Shown one piece after another: positions 34,519 to 43,482 of a stretch of DNA of 64,000 nucleotides. Source of the stretch: Methylocapsa sp. D3K7 (GTDB lineage: Bacteria; Pseudomonadota; Alphaproteobacteria; Rhizobiales; Beijerinckiaceae); the NCBI RefSeq assembly GCF_029855125.1, contig NZ_CP123229.1:1798001-1862000 (forward strand). Direction: 5' to 3'. Position 1 is the first letter of the stretch, and each line of letters opens with the position of its first letter. Position numbers and translations under genes: made by a program. A model generated the notes under the pieces. That model was not told the origin of the DNA. It saw only the letters and a list, made by a program, of their open reading frames with translations, and did no database searches.

Positions 34519-34614
34519 ATGAGCGCGTTGCTTTCGATGACAGTTTCTCCCCTCGTCTCCGGTTCCATTTGCCTTGCGGCTGGTTGGTTTGTCGCTTTCG
34601 TGATTTGGAAATAG
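34519..34614 (+). CDS. 31-residue single-span membrane peptide, unknown
   Basis: The reading is MSALLSMTVSPLVSGSI plus 14 more residues ending FVAFVIWK. The ATG sits 6 nt after TTAGGAGAA, one of the best ribosome sites in the window, and a consensus promoter lies about 200 nt upstream. Residues ~4-28 are hydrophobic enough for one membrane helix, and the C-terminus is Trp-Lys, giving a short cytoplasmic or periplasmic positive end. Small peptides of this shape often serve as subunits of membrane enzymes or transporters (the KdpF and CydX type), but no partner gene is adjacent. Codon use and the signals make it likely to be real. The family is unknown to me. Confidence 0.55.
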   Translation: MSALLSMTVSPLVSGSICLAAGWFVAFVIWK

Positions 34615-35197
34615 CTATTGCGGCGGCCCGGTAAAGGCATTGGAATTTTCCTCCAAGCCGACCCGGCGCCATCAACACCTCGGCCAATTCCGGCGCGTTT
34701 TAAACCGCTTTTTGATTTTTCCGGGGGGTGCTCGCGGGCTTCGCAGTCTCCCTGGACGCAGGCTGGCCAAGGGCCGCAAAAAATGCGTCTCCCGCTCCCG
34801 GATGAGCTTTATGCTTTCATCTGAAGATATTACCGCCTGTGCTGAAACTTTCTGGCCGCGGCACCCATAAGGTTCATCATGAGGCAATAGCCTACGGGAG
34901 CGAGGGGCGATCCTCCCCTTCTCGCTTCTCCTCTTTGATGACCGAACGATTTTGATCGCTGTGGCCGCTGCTTTACCGGCTCTCCCCCAGAGGCATGAAG
35001 CAGCGGCAATTCTCTTCATCGGTGAGGCGCGTTGCCCGCTCAAAAACGCCTTCGCTTGCGTTTGCCGCAGTCCTCCCTTAGTATCGCGGGATCATGACTG
35101 AGGGTTTTGCTTCCAATCTCCTTCATATCGGCGCGGCCGGGCTTTCGCCTTGCTCCCGTGCGGCGTTGCTTACGCCTGGGTTGCTTCGGCTTATCAG

Positions 35198-35239
35198 CCC
35201 CTGAGAGCCGGCCGGGCAATGCGCCTGGGCGCTCAGGGG
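35198..35239 (+). promoter_or_regulatory. Strong hairpin in the leuA leader
   Basis: CCCCTGAG (35198-35205) and CTCAGGGG (35232-35239) are exact inverses with a 26-nt GC-rich loop. The region just before it can be read as a short leucine-containing peptide from an ATG at 35095, as in attenuation leaders. No T run follows, so a terminator role is doubtful. It may be an attenuator arm or the terminator of an unseen transcript. Confidence 0.35.
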
Positions 35240-35281
35240 ACACTGCGAGCCTAAAAAGACATCAACCCGAAGACAAAAATT

Positions 35282-35330
35282 TCTCGCAGACATTATATTA
35301 ATGTCTCGAAATCATTGTCTCGCAGACAAT
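35282..35330. promoter_or_regulatory. Paired palindromes overlapping the leuA translation start region
   Basis: Two perfect palindromes: AGACATTA-tat-TAATGTCT (35288-35306) and ATTGTCT-cgc-AGACAAT (35314-35330). The 11-mer TCTCGCAGACA occurs at 35282 and again at 35318, 36 nt apart. The second palindrome ends 13 nt before the leuA ATG, over the place expected for the ribosome site. This looks like a double operator for a dimeric repressor, or mRNA hairpins controlling translation. Confidence 0.5.
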
Positions 35331-35343
35331 CCGGACAATCGCC

Positions 35344-36924
35344 ATGTCAGAGATTCATCCCGCTCCCATGGAGCAAAAGCCGCAAAATTCGCAAGCCGTC
35401 GTCATCTTCGATACGACGCTACGGGACGGTGAACAATCGCCCGGCGCCTCGATGACGTTCGAGGAAAAACTGCAGGTCGCCGATCTCCTCGATCAAATGG
35501 GCGTCGATATCATCGAGGCCGGTTTTCCGGTGACCTCGGAAGGCGATTTCGAAGCGGTGTCAGCCATTGCCAAACGCTTGAAGCGGGCGAGCGTCGCGGG
35601 CCTTGCCCGGGCGGCCGCAAAAGACATTGACCGTTGCGCCGAAGCGGTGCGCCCGGCTCTGCGCCCGCGCATTCATCTGTTTATTTCGACTTCGCCCCTG
35701 CACATGAAATACAAGCTGCAAAAGGAGCCGGATCAGGTTCTCGAGATGATCACCGCGAGCGTTTCGCGGGCGCGCAATCTTGTCAGCGACATCGAATGGT
35801 CGGCGGAGGACGGCACGAGGTCAGAGATCGATTTTCTCTGCCGCTGCGTCGAGGCCGCGATCAAGGCGGGCGCCACCACCATCAATATCCCCGATACCGT
35901 CGGCTATGCGGTGCCGCACGAATATCGGGCGTTGTTCGAAACCGTGCGGCAACGAGTTCCCGATTCGGACAAAGCGGTCTTTTCCGTCCATTGTCACAAC
36001 GATCTGGGTCTCGCGGTGGCCAATACCTTGGCTGGAATCGAAGGGGGCGCGCGGCAGGTCGAATGCACGATCAACGGGATGGGCGAGCGGGCTGGCAATG
36101 CTGCCATGGAAGAGGTCGTCATGGCGCTGCAGGTGCGCCGCGATACCATGCCCTACCATACCAGCATCGACGCGACGATGCTGACGCGGGCCTCGAAACT
36201 CGTCTCCGCCGTGAGTTCGTTTCCAGTGCAATACAACAAAGCGATCGTCGGGCGGAACGCATTCGCGCATGAGAGCGGCATTCACCAGGACGGCATGCTG
36301 AAAAATGCCGGAACCTATGAGATCATGACTCCCGAGAGCGTCGGCGTGAGCAAGACGTCCCTCGTCATGGGCAAGCATTCCGGCCGCCACGCTTTTAAGG
36401 AGAAGCTGAAAGAGCTCGGCTACGAACTCGGCGAAAACGCACTCGAAGATGCGTTTGCCCGCTTCAAGGATCTCGCCGACCGCAAGAAGATCGTTTACGA
36501 CGAGGATCTCGCCGCGCTCGTCGACGACGAAATCGCCAACGCCTATGACCGCATCAAGCTTGTCGCCTTGACCGTGATCGCCGGCACGAAGGGCCCGCAG
36601 TCGGCGGCGTTGACACTCGACATCGATGGCAAGCAGATCACCCATCAGGCCACAGGCAATGGCCCGGTCGATGCGATTTTCAACGCGATCGTCGCGCTCG
36701 TGCCGCACAAAGCCGTGCTGGAACTCTATCAAGTGCATGCGGTCACCCAGGGAACCGACGCGCAGGCCGAGGTCTCCGTCCGGCTTGCGGAGGATGGCAA
36801 ATCGGTCACCGCCAAGGGCGCCGATCCCGATACTCTGGTCGCATCGGCGCGGGCCTATATCGCCTCCTTGAACAAGCTAATGGTCAAGCGGGGAAGAACC
36901 CGACCGGAAGTTCTGACGGGGTGA
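35344..36924 (+). CDS. leuA: 2-isopropylmalate synthase
   Basis: 526 residues. The catalytic TIM-barrel (30-300) has [50 protein letters not shown] and [20 protein letters not shown]. The HMGL-like linker contains [19 protein letters not shown] and the C-terminal LeuA allosteric domain (from ~400) reads [33 protein letters not shown], where leucine binds for feedback inhibition. It joins acetyl-CoA and 2-oxoisovalerate, the first step of leucine synthesis. leuD lies 5 kb away at 41723 and leuC and leuB are elsewhere. Two palindromes and a hairpin upstream suggest special regulation. The ribosome site is weak (CCGGAC). Confidence 0.96.
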   Translation: MSEIHPAPMEQKPQNSQAVVIFDTTLRDGEQSPGASMTFEEKLQVADLLDQMGVDIIEAGFPVTSEGDFEAVSAIAKRLKRASVAGLARAAAKDIDRCAEAVRPALRPRIHLFISTSPLHMKYKLQKEPDQVLEMITASVSRARNLVSDIEWSAEDGTRSEIDFLCRCVEAAIKAGATTINIPDTVGYAVPHEYRALFETVRQRVPDSDKAVFSVHCHNDLGLAVANTLAGIEGGARQVECTINGMGERAGNAAMEEVVMALQVRRDTMPYHTSIDATMLTRASKLVSAVSSFPVQYNKAIVGRNAFAHESGIHQDGMLKNAGTYEIMTPESVGVSKTSLVMGKHSGRHAFKEKLKELGYELGENALEDAFARFKDLADRKKIVYDEDLAALVDDEIANAYDRIKLVALTVIAGTKGPQSAALTLDIDGKQITHQATGNGPVDAIFNAIVALVPHKAVLELYQVHAVTQGTDAQAEVSVRLAEDGKSVTAKGADPDTLVASARAYIASLNKLMVKRGRTRPEVLTG

Positions 36925-37005
36925 GGACTGAAGAAGCGCCCTTTGTGCAACATTCCTGTCATGTCCGGTAGCTAACCGCGTGAAGATAACCAGGAGGAGC
37001 ACCCA

Positions 37006-37272
37006 ATGAGCGAGCCGCTGACCGGACCCGTCATTTTCGAACCCGGCGATGTCGTCGCGCTGAAATCCGGCGGGCCGGCCATGACGGTCATTGGGGTGAA
37101 AGAGGATGGTGTGCAGTGCTTATGGTACGCCGACGTGACCGACGAAGTGAAAACGTCGGTCATCCCCGCTATTTGCATTGAGAAGGCGCTCGCCTGGGAA
37201 GATGACGAGGACGAGGATGACGGCGGCAAACTCAAGAAATCGGGAAAGAAGAAACGTCACGACGACGATTGA
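37006..37272 (+). CDS. DUF2158/YodC-family small protein with an acidic-basic tail
   Basis: 88 residues. ATG 6 nt after AGGAGG. Residues 8-65 match the DUF2158 pattern (FEPGDVVALKSGGPAMTVIG, DGVQCLWYADVTDEV), a small beta-barrel also seen in enteric YodC. The tail after residue 63 is a run of Asp/Glu, then Lys-rich, then Asp again (EDDEDEDDGG, KKSGKKKRHDDD), probably disordered. The function is unknown; the usual family members are stress-linked small proteins. It lies between leuA and the convergent cobB with no sign of co-regulation. Confidence 0.75.
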   Translation: MSEPLTGPVIFEPGDVVALKSGGPAMTVIGVKEDGVQCLWYADVTDEVKTSVIPAICIEKALAWEDDEDEDDGGKLKKSGKKKRHDDD

Positions 37273-37331
37273 CAGCGCGGACTTAACGCCGAAACGGCGG
37301 GGAGCGATCGTCGCCGAAGCGTTCCTGAACA

Positions 37332-38675
37332 TTAGGCTTCTTCAGTCGCGATGACGTGGAAAAAGCTTCCCGTCACGTTTCCCTGCCTGCCGCCTTCCGC
37401 TTGCTCGGCCCCGCCATACGCGTCACGAACAAAAGCGAAAGGCGGATCGCCATTCGCCTCGATCGTGGCGTAATGAAATTCATGGCCGCGCAGGAGGGTG
37501 CCCTTCGCCCCCAAGGGGTGATCCGCCGCAAGGTACGCCTGCCGGTAGCCGAGGTGTAGTTTGCGTTTCACGAAACTGAACGACGCGCCCACCAGCCCCG
37601 CCATGCGGTGCGCGTGTCCTGCTTGATCTGTCAGGCTTTGCCCCAAAACCATGTAGCCACCGCATTCGCCATGCACCGGTTTTGTCGCCGCGAAACTGCG
37701 CAAGCCTTCGAGGAAACGTTCCGCCGCCGCGAGCGGCCCCACATAAAGCTCGGGATAGCCGCCTGGGAGCCAGCAAAGATCGCAATCTGCTGGCGGGGGC
37801 TCATTGGCGAGCGGCGAAAAGAAAGTGAGTTCCGCGCCCGCCTTTCGCCAGCCCGCTAGAATATGCGGATAAAGAAAGGAAAATGCCTCGTCCCGCGCGA
37901 TGGCGATGCGCTGGGCGGGAGGAGGCAAGGCAAGAGCCTCCGCGTGATCCAGCACCGGAGAAGCTCGCGCGCAAGCCAAAATGGCGCCCGTATCGACATG
38001 CTCACGGATGAACGCCGCGATCTGATCGAGGCGCGTATCAAGACCTCGTGTTTCACCAGCCTGCACGAGGCCGAGATGGCGTTCCGGCAGACTGATGTTT
38101 TCGTCGCGCGGCAAGGCCCCCAGCACGGGAAGCCCAAGCGCCTCGATGGACGCACTGACAAGCCGTTGATGGCGCGGACTTGCGACCCGGTTCAACACCA
38201 CCCCGGCGATTTTTAAGCGCGGGTCGAAACTGGTGCAGCCTAGGACGATGGCTCCCGCTGTTTGCGATTGCCCGCTCACGTCCAGCACGAGCAGGACCGG
38301 CCAGCCGAGCGCCGCCGCGACATCGGCGGAGGAGCCGGTCCGGCCTGCCTTCCCGGGAACGCCGTCGAAAAGCCCCATCAGGCCTTCGCAAAGGATAAGC
38401 TCGCAAGCATCGCCAGCGGCGGCGCCCAATTGGCCAAGCAGCGCCGCAGGCATCGCCCAACTGTCGAGATTGAAACTTTGCCGGCTGGTCGCGGCGGCAT
38501 GGAAAGCGGTATCAATATAGTCCGGCCCGCATTTGGACCCCGCGACAGAAAGACCCGCGTTGCGGTAAGAGCGCATGAGGCCAAGCGTCAGCATCGTCTT
38601 GCCGCTGCCAGAGCGCGGCGCCGCGATGACAAGCCCACGTGCTAATATAGGGCCGTCATGTCCGGAAATGGTCAC
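37332..38675 (-). CDS. cobB: Cobyrinic acid a,c-diamide synthase
   Basis: 447 residues. The N-terminal ATPase domain begins APRSGSGKTMLTLGLMRSY (P-loop) and GSKCGPDYIDTAFHAAA, with CEGLMGLFDGVPGKAGRTGSSA and VVLNRVASPRHQRL. The C-terminal glutamine amidotransferase domain has WLPGGYPELYVGPLAA, the cysteine nucleophile in VHGECGGYMVLG, and the final His in HEFHYATIE. It converts cobyrinate to its a,c-diamide with ATP and glutamine (CobB in the aerobic pathway, CbiA in the anaerobic). It diverges from cbiD with only 20 nt between the starts, so their promoters must overlap the coding ends. Confidence 0.93.
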   Translation of the reverse strand: MTISGHDGPILARGLVIAAPRSGSGKTMLTLGLMRSYRNAGLSVAGSKCGPDYIDTAFHAAATSRQSFNLDSWAMPAALLGQLGAAAGDACELILCEGLMGLFDGVPGKAGRTGSSADVAAALGWPVLLVLDVSGQSQTAGAIVLGCTSFDPRLKIAGVVLNRVASPRHQRLVSASIEALGLPVLGALPRDENISLPERHLGLVQAGETRGLDTRLDQIAAFIREHVDTGAILACARASPVLDHAEALALPPPAQRIAIARDEAFSFLYPHILAGWRKAGAELTFFSPLANEPPPADCDLCWLPGGYPELYVGPLAAAERFLEGLRSFAATKPVHGECGGYMVLGQSLTDQAGHAHRMAGLVGASFSFVKRKLHLGYRQAYLAADHPLGAKGTLLRGHEFHYATIEANGDPPFAFVRDAYGGAEQAEGGRQGNVTGSFFHVIATEEA

Positions 38676-38695
38676 GAAAAGGCGTTCCCTGTCTG

Positions 38696-39811
38696 ATGAG
38701 CGAGGTTGAGAAGACGCCAGGCCAAAAAGCGAATCTGCGCAAAGGATGGACGACAGGCACCTGCGCCACCGCCGCAGCCCGCGCGGCCTATGAAGCGCTG
38801 CTTTCCGGCAAGTTTCCCGCTGACGTCACCATTACTTTGCCAGGTGGAACGCAGCCGTCCTTTGCGCTCGCCTTGGAGGATCTGGGAGCGGGGTTTGCCC
38901 GCGCGGGCGTCATCAAGGATGCTGGCGACGATCCCGACGTCACGCATGGCGCACTCGTCATCGCCCGCGTGTCGGATGGGCCGCCAGGATCGGGCGTCAC
39001 CTTTCGTGCGGGAGAGGGAATTGGCACGGTCACCCGCGCGGGCCTGCCGCTGCCACCTGGCGAACCGGCGATCAATCCGGTTCCCCGACGGATGATCAAA
39101 GCGGCGATCGAAGAAATCGCCCGGCTTTATGACGCCACAGGCGACGTCATGGTCGAGATTTCGATTCCGGGCGGCGAGGACATCGCCAAGCGAACGCTCA
39201 ACGCAAGGCTTGGGATCGTTGGCGGTCTTTCGATCCTCGGCACGAGCGGGATCGTCGTCCCCTATTCCTGCGCCGCATGGATCGATACGATTCATCGCGG
39301 CATTGATGTCGCCGGCGCGGCCGGCCTCGATCATGTCGCGGGCTCGACCGGCTCGGCGTCGGAAGCCGCCATCAAGACGTTGCACGGATTGCCGGACATC
39401 GCACTCATCGAGATGGGCGATTTCGCCGGCGGCATGTTGAAATATCTTCGTACGCATCCCATCCCGAAAGTGACGATCGCCGGCGGCTTCGCCAAAATGA
39501 CAAAGCTCGGCCAAGGCCTTCTCGACCTTCATTCGAAACGCGGCGAGGTCGATCTGTCCTGGCTCGCTTCGTGTTGCGCGGACACTGGCGCGGATGAAGA
39601 TTTTGCCGCACGGGTAAAGACCGCCCAGAGCGCCGGAGAGGTCTTGGAACTTGCCCGTGCGGAAGATTTTGACATCGCCGCGCCCGTAGCGAAGGCCGCG
39701 TGGCGCACGGCGGCAAAACCTCTGCATGGCAGCGGCATTATGCTGGAAATCGCGGTGTTCGATCGTGCCGGCAATCTTCTCGCGCGAACACCCTTTTTGC
39801 CGGTTCATTGA
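38696..39811 (+). CDS. cbiD: Cobalt-precorrin-5B C1-methyltransferase
   Basis: 371 residues with the CbiD family features: [121 protein letters not shown] and [17 protein letters not shown]. It adds the C1 methyl group to the corrin ring in the cobalt-early (anaerobic) route; in some alphaproteobacteria CbiD replaces CobF. The gene's last 7 nt overlap the convergent cobM end. It is a likely part of a larger cob cluster split by orientation. No lesion. Confidence 0.93.
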   Translation: MSEVEKTPGQKANLRKGWTTGTCATAAARAAYEALLSGKFPADVTITLPGGTQPSFALALEDLGAGFARAGVIKDAGDDPDVTHGALVIARVSDGPPGSGVTFRAGEGIGTVTRAGLPLPPGEPAINPVPRRMIKAAIEEIARLYDATGDVMVEISIPGGEDIAKRTLNARLGIVGGLSILGTSGIVVPYSCAAWIDTIHRGIDVAGAAGLDHVAGSTGSASEAAIKTLHGLPDIALIEMGDFAGGMLKYLRTHPIPKVTIAGGFAKMTKLGQGLLDLHSKRGEVDLSWLASCCADTGADEDFAARVKTAQSAGEVLELARAEDFDIAAPVAKAAWRTAAKPLHGSGIMLEIAVFDRAGNLLARTPFLPVH

Positions 39812-40566
39812 GCTTTTCCCCGGAACCGGCGCTGGTAATCCTTATCGTAGAGCGCGCTGGGACGAAAATCGCCGCGCGCCAAAACTTGTCCCACAATAAT
39901 CAGCGCGGTGCGCTCCATCGGCGCTTCGTTCAATTGCGCGGCGATGGACTCAAGTGTTCCTCGCAAGATTCTTTGATCCGGCCAGGACGCGCGGCACACG
40001 ATGGCCACCGGGCAATCGGCGCCATAATGCGGTATCAGTTCGGCAACGACCTTCGCGATCGCATGGATCGAGAGATGAATGGCCAGCGTCGTCCTCGTCG
40101 CCGCAAAGCTCGCGAGCTTCTCACGGTCCGGCATCGACGAGGCGCGACCCTGCGTCCGCGTGAGAACCAGCGATTGCGCGACTTCCGGTAACGTAAGTTC
40201 GACACCCAAAGCAGCCGCTGCCGCGGCAAAAGCTGGCACACCGGGTGTGATCGTATAGGGAATGGAGAGTTGCTCCAGCACGCGGATTTGTTCGCCGAGC
40301 GCGCTCCAGATGGAGAGATCCCCCGAATGCAACCGTGCAACATCCTCCGCCGCACGATGCGCGCGTAAAAATTCCGCGCCGATCTCATCGAGACTCATCG
40401 AGGCCGTATCGATGATGCGGGCATCCTTCGGGCAATGTCCGAGCAATGCCTGCGGCACCAGCGATCCCGCATAAAGACAAACCGGCGAGACCGCAATAAG
40501 ATCGCGGCCGCGCAAGGTAATGAGATCGGGGGCGCCTGGCCCCGCACCGATGAAATGAACGGTCAT
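39805..40566 (-). CDS. cobM: Precorrin-4 C11-methyltransferase
   Basis: 253 residues from the ATG at 40566 ([15 protein letters not shown]); a longer frame to 40614 would overlap the upstream gene and is rejected. The SAM-dependent tetrapyrrole methylase fold is evident: [89 protein letters not shown] and a final [16 protein letters not shown]. It methylates C11 during vitamin B12 synthesis. It starts 10 nt after the cobE stop, so the two form an operon. Confidence 0.93.
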   Translation of the reverse strand: MTVHFIGAGPGAPDLITLRGRDLIAVSPVCLYAGSLVPQALLGHCPKDARIIDTASMSLDEIGAEFLRAHRAAEDVARLHSGDLSIWSALGEQIRVLEQLSIPYTITPGVPAFAAAAAALGVELTLPEVAQSLVLTRTQGRASSMPDREKLASFAATRTTLAIHLSIHAIAKVVAELIPHYGADCPVAIVCRASWPDQRILRGTLESIAAQLNEAPMERTALIIVGQVLARGDFRPSALYDKDYQRRFRGKAQ

Positions 40567-40576
40567 GGCTCTCTGG

Positions 40577-40981
40577 TTACGAGTCTCTTCTGCCTGCGAT
40601 CGCGCAGCTTGCACCTGCTTCGCTCATCCGTGCAAGCAGCAGAACGGACCCAGGCCCAGCCCCGGCCAGCGCGGCCGTCTCGGCGATAGACGGCAATCCA
40701 AACAGCGCCATAACTTTTGAAGAGCGCGTGGCGGCGCGTGAGGAGACTTGCCGCAAAACCTCGGCTTCGAGAAAAACAAGCGGCAGGCCGAGGGTTTTCG
40801 CCGCCTTGGCCAGGCCGGGCTCGTTTTGCTTCGCAGCATGCGTAAAAAGGCAGGCGTCCGTGTCAAGACAGGACGCCACCGCCAGAGCACGGGCGACAAG
40901 CGCAACGATGGCCTCGCTCGGACAGCCCTTTTTGCAGCCGATGCCGATGGCGACAGTGGTTTGGGGTGCGTTGAGTTGCAC
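40577..40981 (-). CDS. cobE: CobE/CbiG C-terminal-domain cobalamin biosynthesis protein
   Basis: 134 residues from a GTG at 40981, which lies 4 nt after AAGGAGCA; the frame could open five codons earlier without a better signal. The domain matches CobE/Cbi[79 protein letters not shown] and [16 protein letters not shown]. In the aerobic pathway CobE helps open or contract the ring together with CobM neighbours; its enzymatic step is not fully settled. It is transcribed with cobM downstream (10 nt). Confidence 0.88.
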   Translation of the reverse strand: MQLNAPQTTVAIGIGCKKGCPSEAIVALVARALAVASCLDTDACLFTHAAKQNEPGLAKAAKTLGLPLVFLEAEVLRQVSSRAATRSSKVMALFGLPSIAETAALAGAGPGSVLLLARMSEAGASCAIAGRRDS

Positions 40982-41019
40982 CGTGCTCCTTCGCAATCAA
41001 CGCGGTTGGCTTGCCCCGT

Positions 41020-41469
41020 TCAATAGGTTTTATACGCCAAGAATTTTCCCGACATGACAATTTTCACGCGGTCGCCCTTGGGATCCGGCTCGCGGCTGAT
41101 GTCCATCGAGAAATCGATCGCACTCATGATGCCGTCACCGAATTCCTCATGGATCAATTCCTTGATCGTCGTCCCATAGACTGAGACGATCTCGTTCAAA
41201 CGGTAAATCAGAGGATCGGTCGAAATAGCAGTCGGCAAGGAGCCTTTGTAGGGCGCGATCTGAAGCCAGGCGATCGCATCATCTGGAAGTTCGAAGAGTG
41301 CGCCGACTTTCTCGGCTTGCTCCTTGGTGAACACCATCTGGCCAAGGCAAGCGGCGGTCGTCCATTCCTTGCTCTTCCCAACCGCCGCCGCGACATCCGC
41401 CCAGCTGATGTTTTTCATAACCTTGGCGTGGCGGATCATGTTTGTGACTTCACTGCGATGGGTGAACAT
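41020..41469 (-). CDS. cynS: Cyanate hydratase (cyanase)
   Basis: 149 residues from the ATG at 41469. The N-terminal helix-turn-helix-like domain (NISWADVAAAVGKSKEWTT, CLGQMVFTKEQAEKVGALF) precedes the catalytic C-terminal domain DPLIYRLNEIVSVYGTTIKE, LIHEEFGDGIMSAIDF, which holds the known Arg, Glu and Ser of the decameric active site. It converts cyanate and bicarbonate to ammonia and CO2. Cyanate arises from urea or carbamoyl phosphate and would be a nitrogen source. It is a lone gene between cobE (39 nt beyond its stop) and the divergent leuD, and no cyanate transporter is adjacent. Confidence 0.94.
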   Translation of the reverse strand: MFTHRSEVTNMIRHAKVMKNISWADVAAAVGKSKEWTTAACLGQMVFTKEQAEKVGALFELPDDAIAWLQIAPYKGSLPTAISTDPLIYRLNEIVSVYGTTIKELIHEEFGDGIMSAIDFSMDISREPDPKGDRVKIVMSGKFLAYKTY

Positions 41470-41722
41470 AAGGGGCTCCGTGGATGGGAAGGCTCCGGTG
41501 ATCCTACAATCAGTAACCGCAGTGTCCAAAGTTTTGTGAACAGCGGCAAATCATCATGCCCGCGCGTGCCAGGTTTTGCTTCGAGGTCAGCGCTTTGCTA
41601 GAAGCTCTGAGGAGCGGGCACAATTGGCTTCTTGGAGAGCGGAGTCCAGGGGTTTCCCTGCGCTCAATCGAGACTTGCTGCGCAAACGTCATTGGATGAA
41701 ACCCAACCCAGCCAGGACAAAA

Positions 41723-42328
41723 ATGGAACAATTCACCTCTCTCACCGGTGTCGCGGCGCCGCTCGAAATCACCAATATCGACACCGACATGATCATCCCG
41801 AAGCAATATCTCAAAACCATCAAGCGCACCGGCTTGGGCGAGGGCCTTTTCGCGGAGATGCGCTACCAGGATGATGGCAGCGAAAACCCCGATTTCGTCC
41901 TCAACAAGCCCGCCTACCGCAACGCCAAGATTCTCGTGGCGGGCGACAATTTTGGCTGCGGCTCGTCGCGCGAGCATGCCCCCTGGGCGCTTCTCGATTT
42001 CGGCATAAGATGTGTGATTTCAACGAGTTTTGCCGATATTTTCTACAACAATTGCTTCAAAAACGGCATTTTGCCAATCGTTGTCTCTCCGGAAAATCTT
42101 GCCAAGCTGCTGGACGACGCCAAGCGCGGTGCCAATGCGACGGTTTCCGTCGATCTCGAGGCCCAGGACATTCGCGGCCCCGACGGCGGCATAATTCATT
42201 TCGACATCGACCCTTTCCGCAAGCATTGCCTGTTGAATGGCCTCGACGACATCGGCTTGACGCTCAAAAAATCCTCTCAAATCGAGATATTCGAGAAAAA
42301 ATCCGGGGCGGAGCGTTTTTGGCTCTGA
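41723..42328 (+). CDS. leuD: 3-isopropylmalate dehydratase small subunit
   Basis: 201 residues from the ATG at 41723 (AGGA about 7 nt upstream; an in-frame ATG at 41696 is the alternative). The aconitase swivel-domain motifs are present: [19 protein letters not shown], the substrate-binding loop [20 protein letters not shown], and [18 protein letters not shown]. It works with LeuC to isomerise 2-isopropylmalate in leucine synthesis. leuC is not in the window. It leads into the pqq operon 136 nt later in the same direction; co-transcription is possible but not supported by any clear signal. Confidence 0.93.
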   Translation: MEQFTSLTGVAAPLEITNIDTDMIIPKQYLKTIKRTGLGEGLFAEMRYQDDGSENPDFVLNKPAYRNAKILVAGDNFGCGSSREHAPWALLDFGIRCVISTSFADIFYNNCFKNGILPIVVSPENLAKLLDDAKRGANATVSVDLEAQDIRGPDGGIIHFDIDPFRKHCLLNGLDDIGLTLKKSSQIEIFEKKSGAERFWL

Positions 42329-42464
42329 TCGCGTGGAAAAAATCCTGTGGCAATGGCCCCCGTGCGATGCTAAATAAGCGCCAGGACAGCATCGACATCT
42401 GTTCAAGCTTTGGGAAATTAGCGCTTAGGCTGAGAGCCGCGCTTTGTTGGAGGAAATCGCAGAT

Positions 42465-42542
42465 ATGACTTGGACAACCCCCATCATCACGGAAATCTGC
42501 ATCGGCATGGAAGTCACGAGCTACCTTTCCGCCGAAATCTGA
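42465..42542 (+). CDS. pqqA: PQQ precursor peptide PqqA
   Basis: 25 residues, too short for most gene finders. It reads MTWTTPIITEICIGMEVTS then YLSAEI: the conserved Glu16 and Tyr20, whose side chains become the backbone of PQQ, sit in the standard E-V-T-S-Y core. A strong ribosome site (TTGGAGGAAA) precedes it by 9 nt. PqqE links the two side chains and the peptide is then cut out and oxidised. It is the first gene of the pqqABCDE order. Confidence 0.97.
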   Translation: MTWTTPIITEICIGMEVTSYLSAEI

Positions 42543-42573
42543 CGGTCACGCTCGATTCCTCATTGTTTCATGA

Positions 42574-43482
42574 TTGGCGCGCGCCTTGCGCATTCTCGTC
42601 CTGGGTTCGGCGGCGGGTGGAGGCTTTCCGCAATGGAATTGCCTCTGCCCGGTTTGCCAGCTTGCCTGGAGTGGCGATAAGCGCGTCAAGGCGCGCAGCC
42701 AATCAAGTCTCGCCGTCAGCGCCGATGGAGAGCGCTGGCTTCTCCTGAATGCCTCGCCGGACCTCCGCCAGCAGATCATCGCTTCGCCAAGCCTGCACCC
42801 GCGCGGCGCCAAGCGGCATTCGCCGATCCGGGCGGTTTTTGTCACCAATGCCGACGTCGATCATCTCGCCGGGCTCTTAATCCTCCGCGAACAGCAAAGC
42901 TTGACGCTCTTTGGAAGCCGCGCCACCTTGGCGCAAACAAGTTCCGGGATGTTTGGCGTTTTGAACCCGCAGCTTGTTGACAGGCATCCCGTTGATCTCG
43001 ATACAACCGTGGATACCGGACTTGGCATCTTCGTAAAACCTTTCGCGGTTCCTGGTAAAGTCGCGCTCTATCTCGAAGACGAGAACCTTGCGGTCGGCGC
43101 CGAAACCGAGACGACGATCGGCCTTGAAATTAGCGACGGCGGCAAAAGCTTTTTCTACGTGCCGGGCTGCGCCGAGATCAATCAACGCGTGCTCGAAAGG
43201 CTTTCCCAGGCGGAGCTTGTTTTTTTTGACGGCACCACCTTCACGGACGGCGAGATGGTGGAGCTTGATCTGTCTCAAAAAACCGCCCGCCGGATGGGTC
43301 ATGTTGCGATGAGCGGTGCCGAGGGCTCGCTCAAGCGGCTCGCCTCTTGCGGGATCGGCCGCAAAATTTATGTTCACATCAACAACACGAATCCGGTGCT
43401 GATTGAGGATTCCCCCCAACGCATGGAAGCCGCCAGCGCCGGTTGGGACATCGCCTATGATGGCATGGAGATTTCGCTATGA
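42574..43482 (+). CDS. pqqB: PqqB, PQQ biosynthesis metal-dependent hydrolase
   Basis: 302 residues if it starts at the TTG at 42574; a second TTG at 42586 would also give a good N-terminus (LRILVLGSAAGGGFPQWNC). No ATG is in frame, since an in-frame TGA lies directly upstream at 42571. The family signatures are clear: GSAAGGGFPQWNCLCPVCQ, NASPDLRQQI, VFVTNADVDHLAGLLILREQ (metal ligands of the beta-lactamase fold) and HINNTNPVL. PqqB is needed for a late hydroxylation step in PQQ synthesis. The unusual start may limit its level; its stop overlaps pqqC (ATGA). Confidence 0.95.
   Translation: MARALRILVLGSAAGGGFPQWNCLCPVCQLAWSGDKRVKARSQSSLAVSADGERWLLLNASPDLRQQIIASPSLHPRGAKRHSPIRAVFVTNADVDHLAGLLILREQQSLTLFGSRATLAQTSSGMFGVLNPQLVDRHPVDLDTTVDTGLGIFVKPFAVPGKVALYLEDENLAVGAETETTIGLEISDGGKSFFYVPGCAEINQRVLERLSQAELVFFDGTTFTDGEMVELDLSQKTARRMGHVAMSGAEGSLKRLASCGIGRKIYVHINNTNPVLIEDSPQRMEAASAGWDIAYDGMEISL

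Larger units (their letters stand above)
34141..35343. other. 1.2-kb intergenic region between ribF and leuA
   Basis: Mostly non-coding but not empty: a sigma-70-like promoter (34285-34313), a 31-codon membrane peptide gene (34519-34614), a strong hairpin (35198-35239), and palindromes right before leuA (35282-35330). Longer frames here have no ribosome site and no protein-like features. Confidence 0.5.

Noticed and set aside
34672..35243. Minus-strand open frames of 67-123 codons between ribF and leuA
   Set aside because: No ribosome sites, arginine- and proline-rich random composition, and overlap with a better supported small gene region and hairpin.
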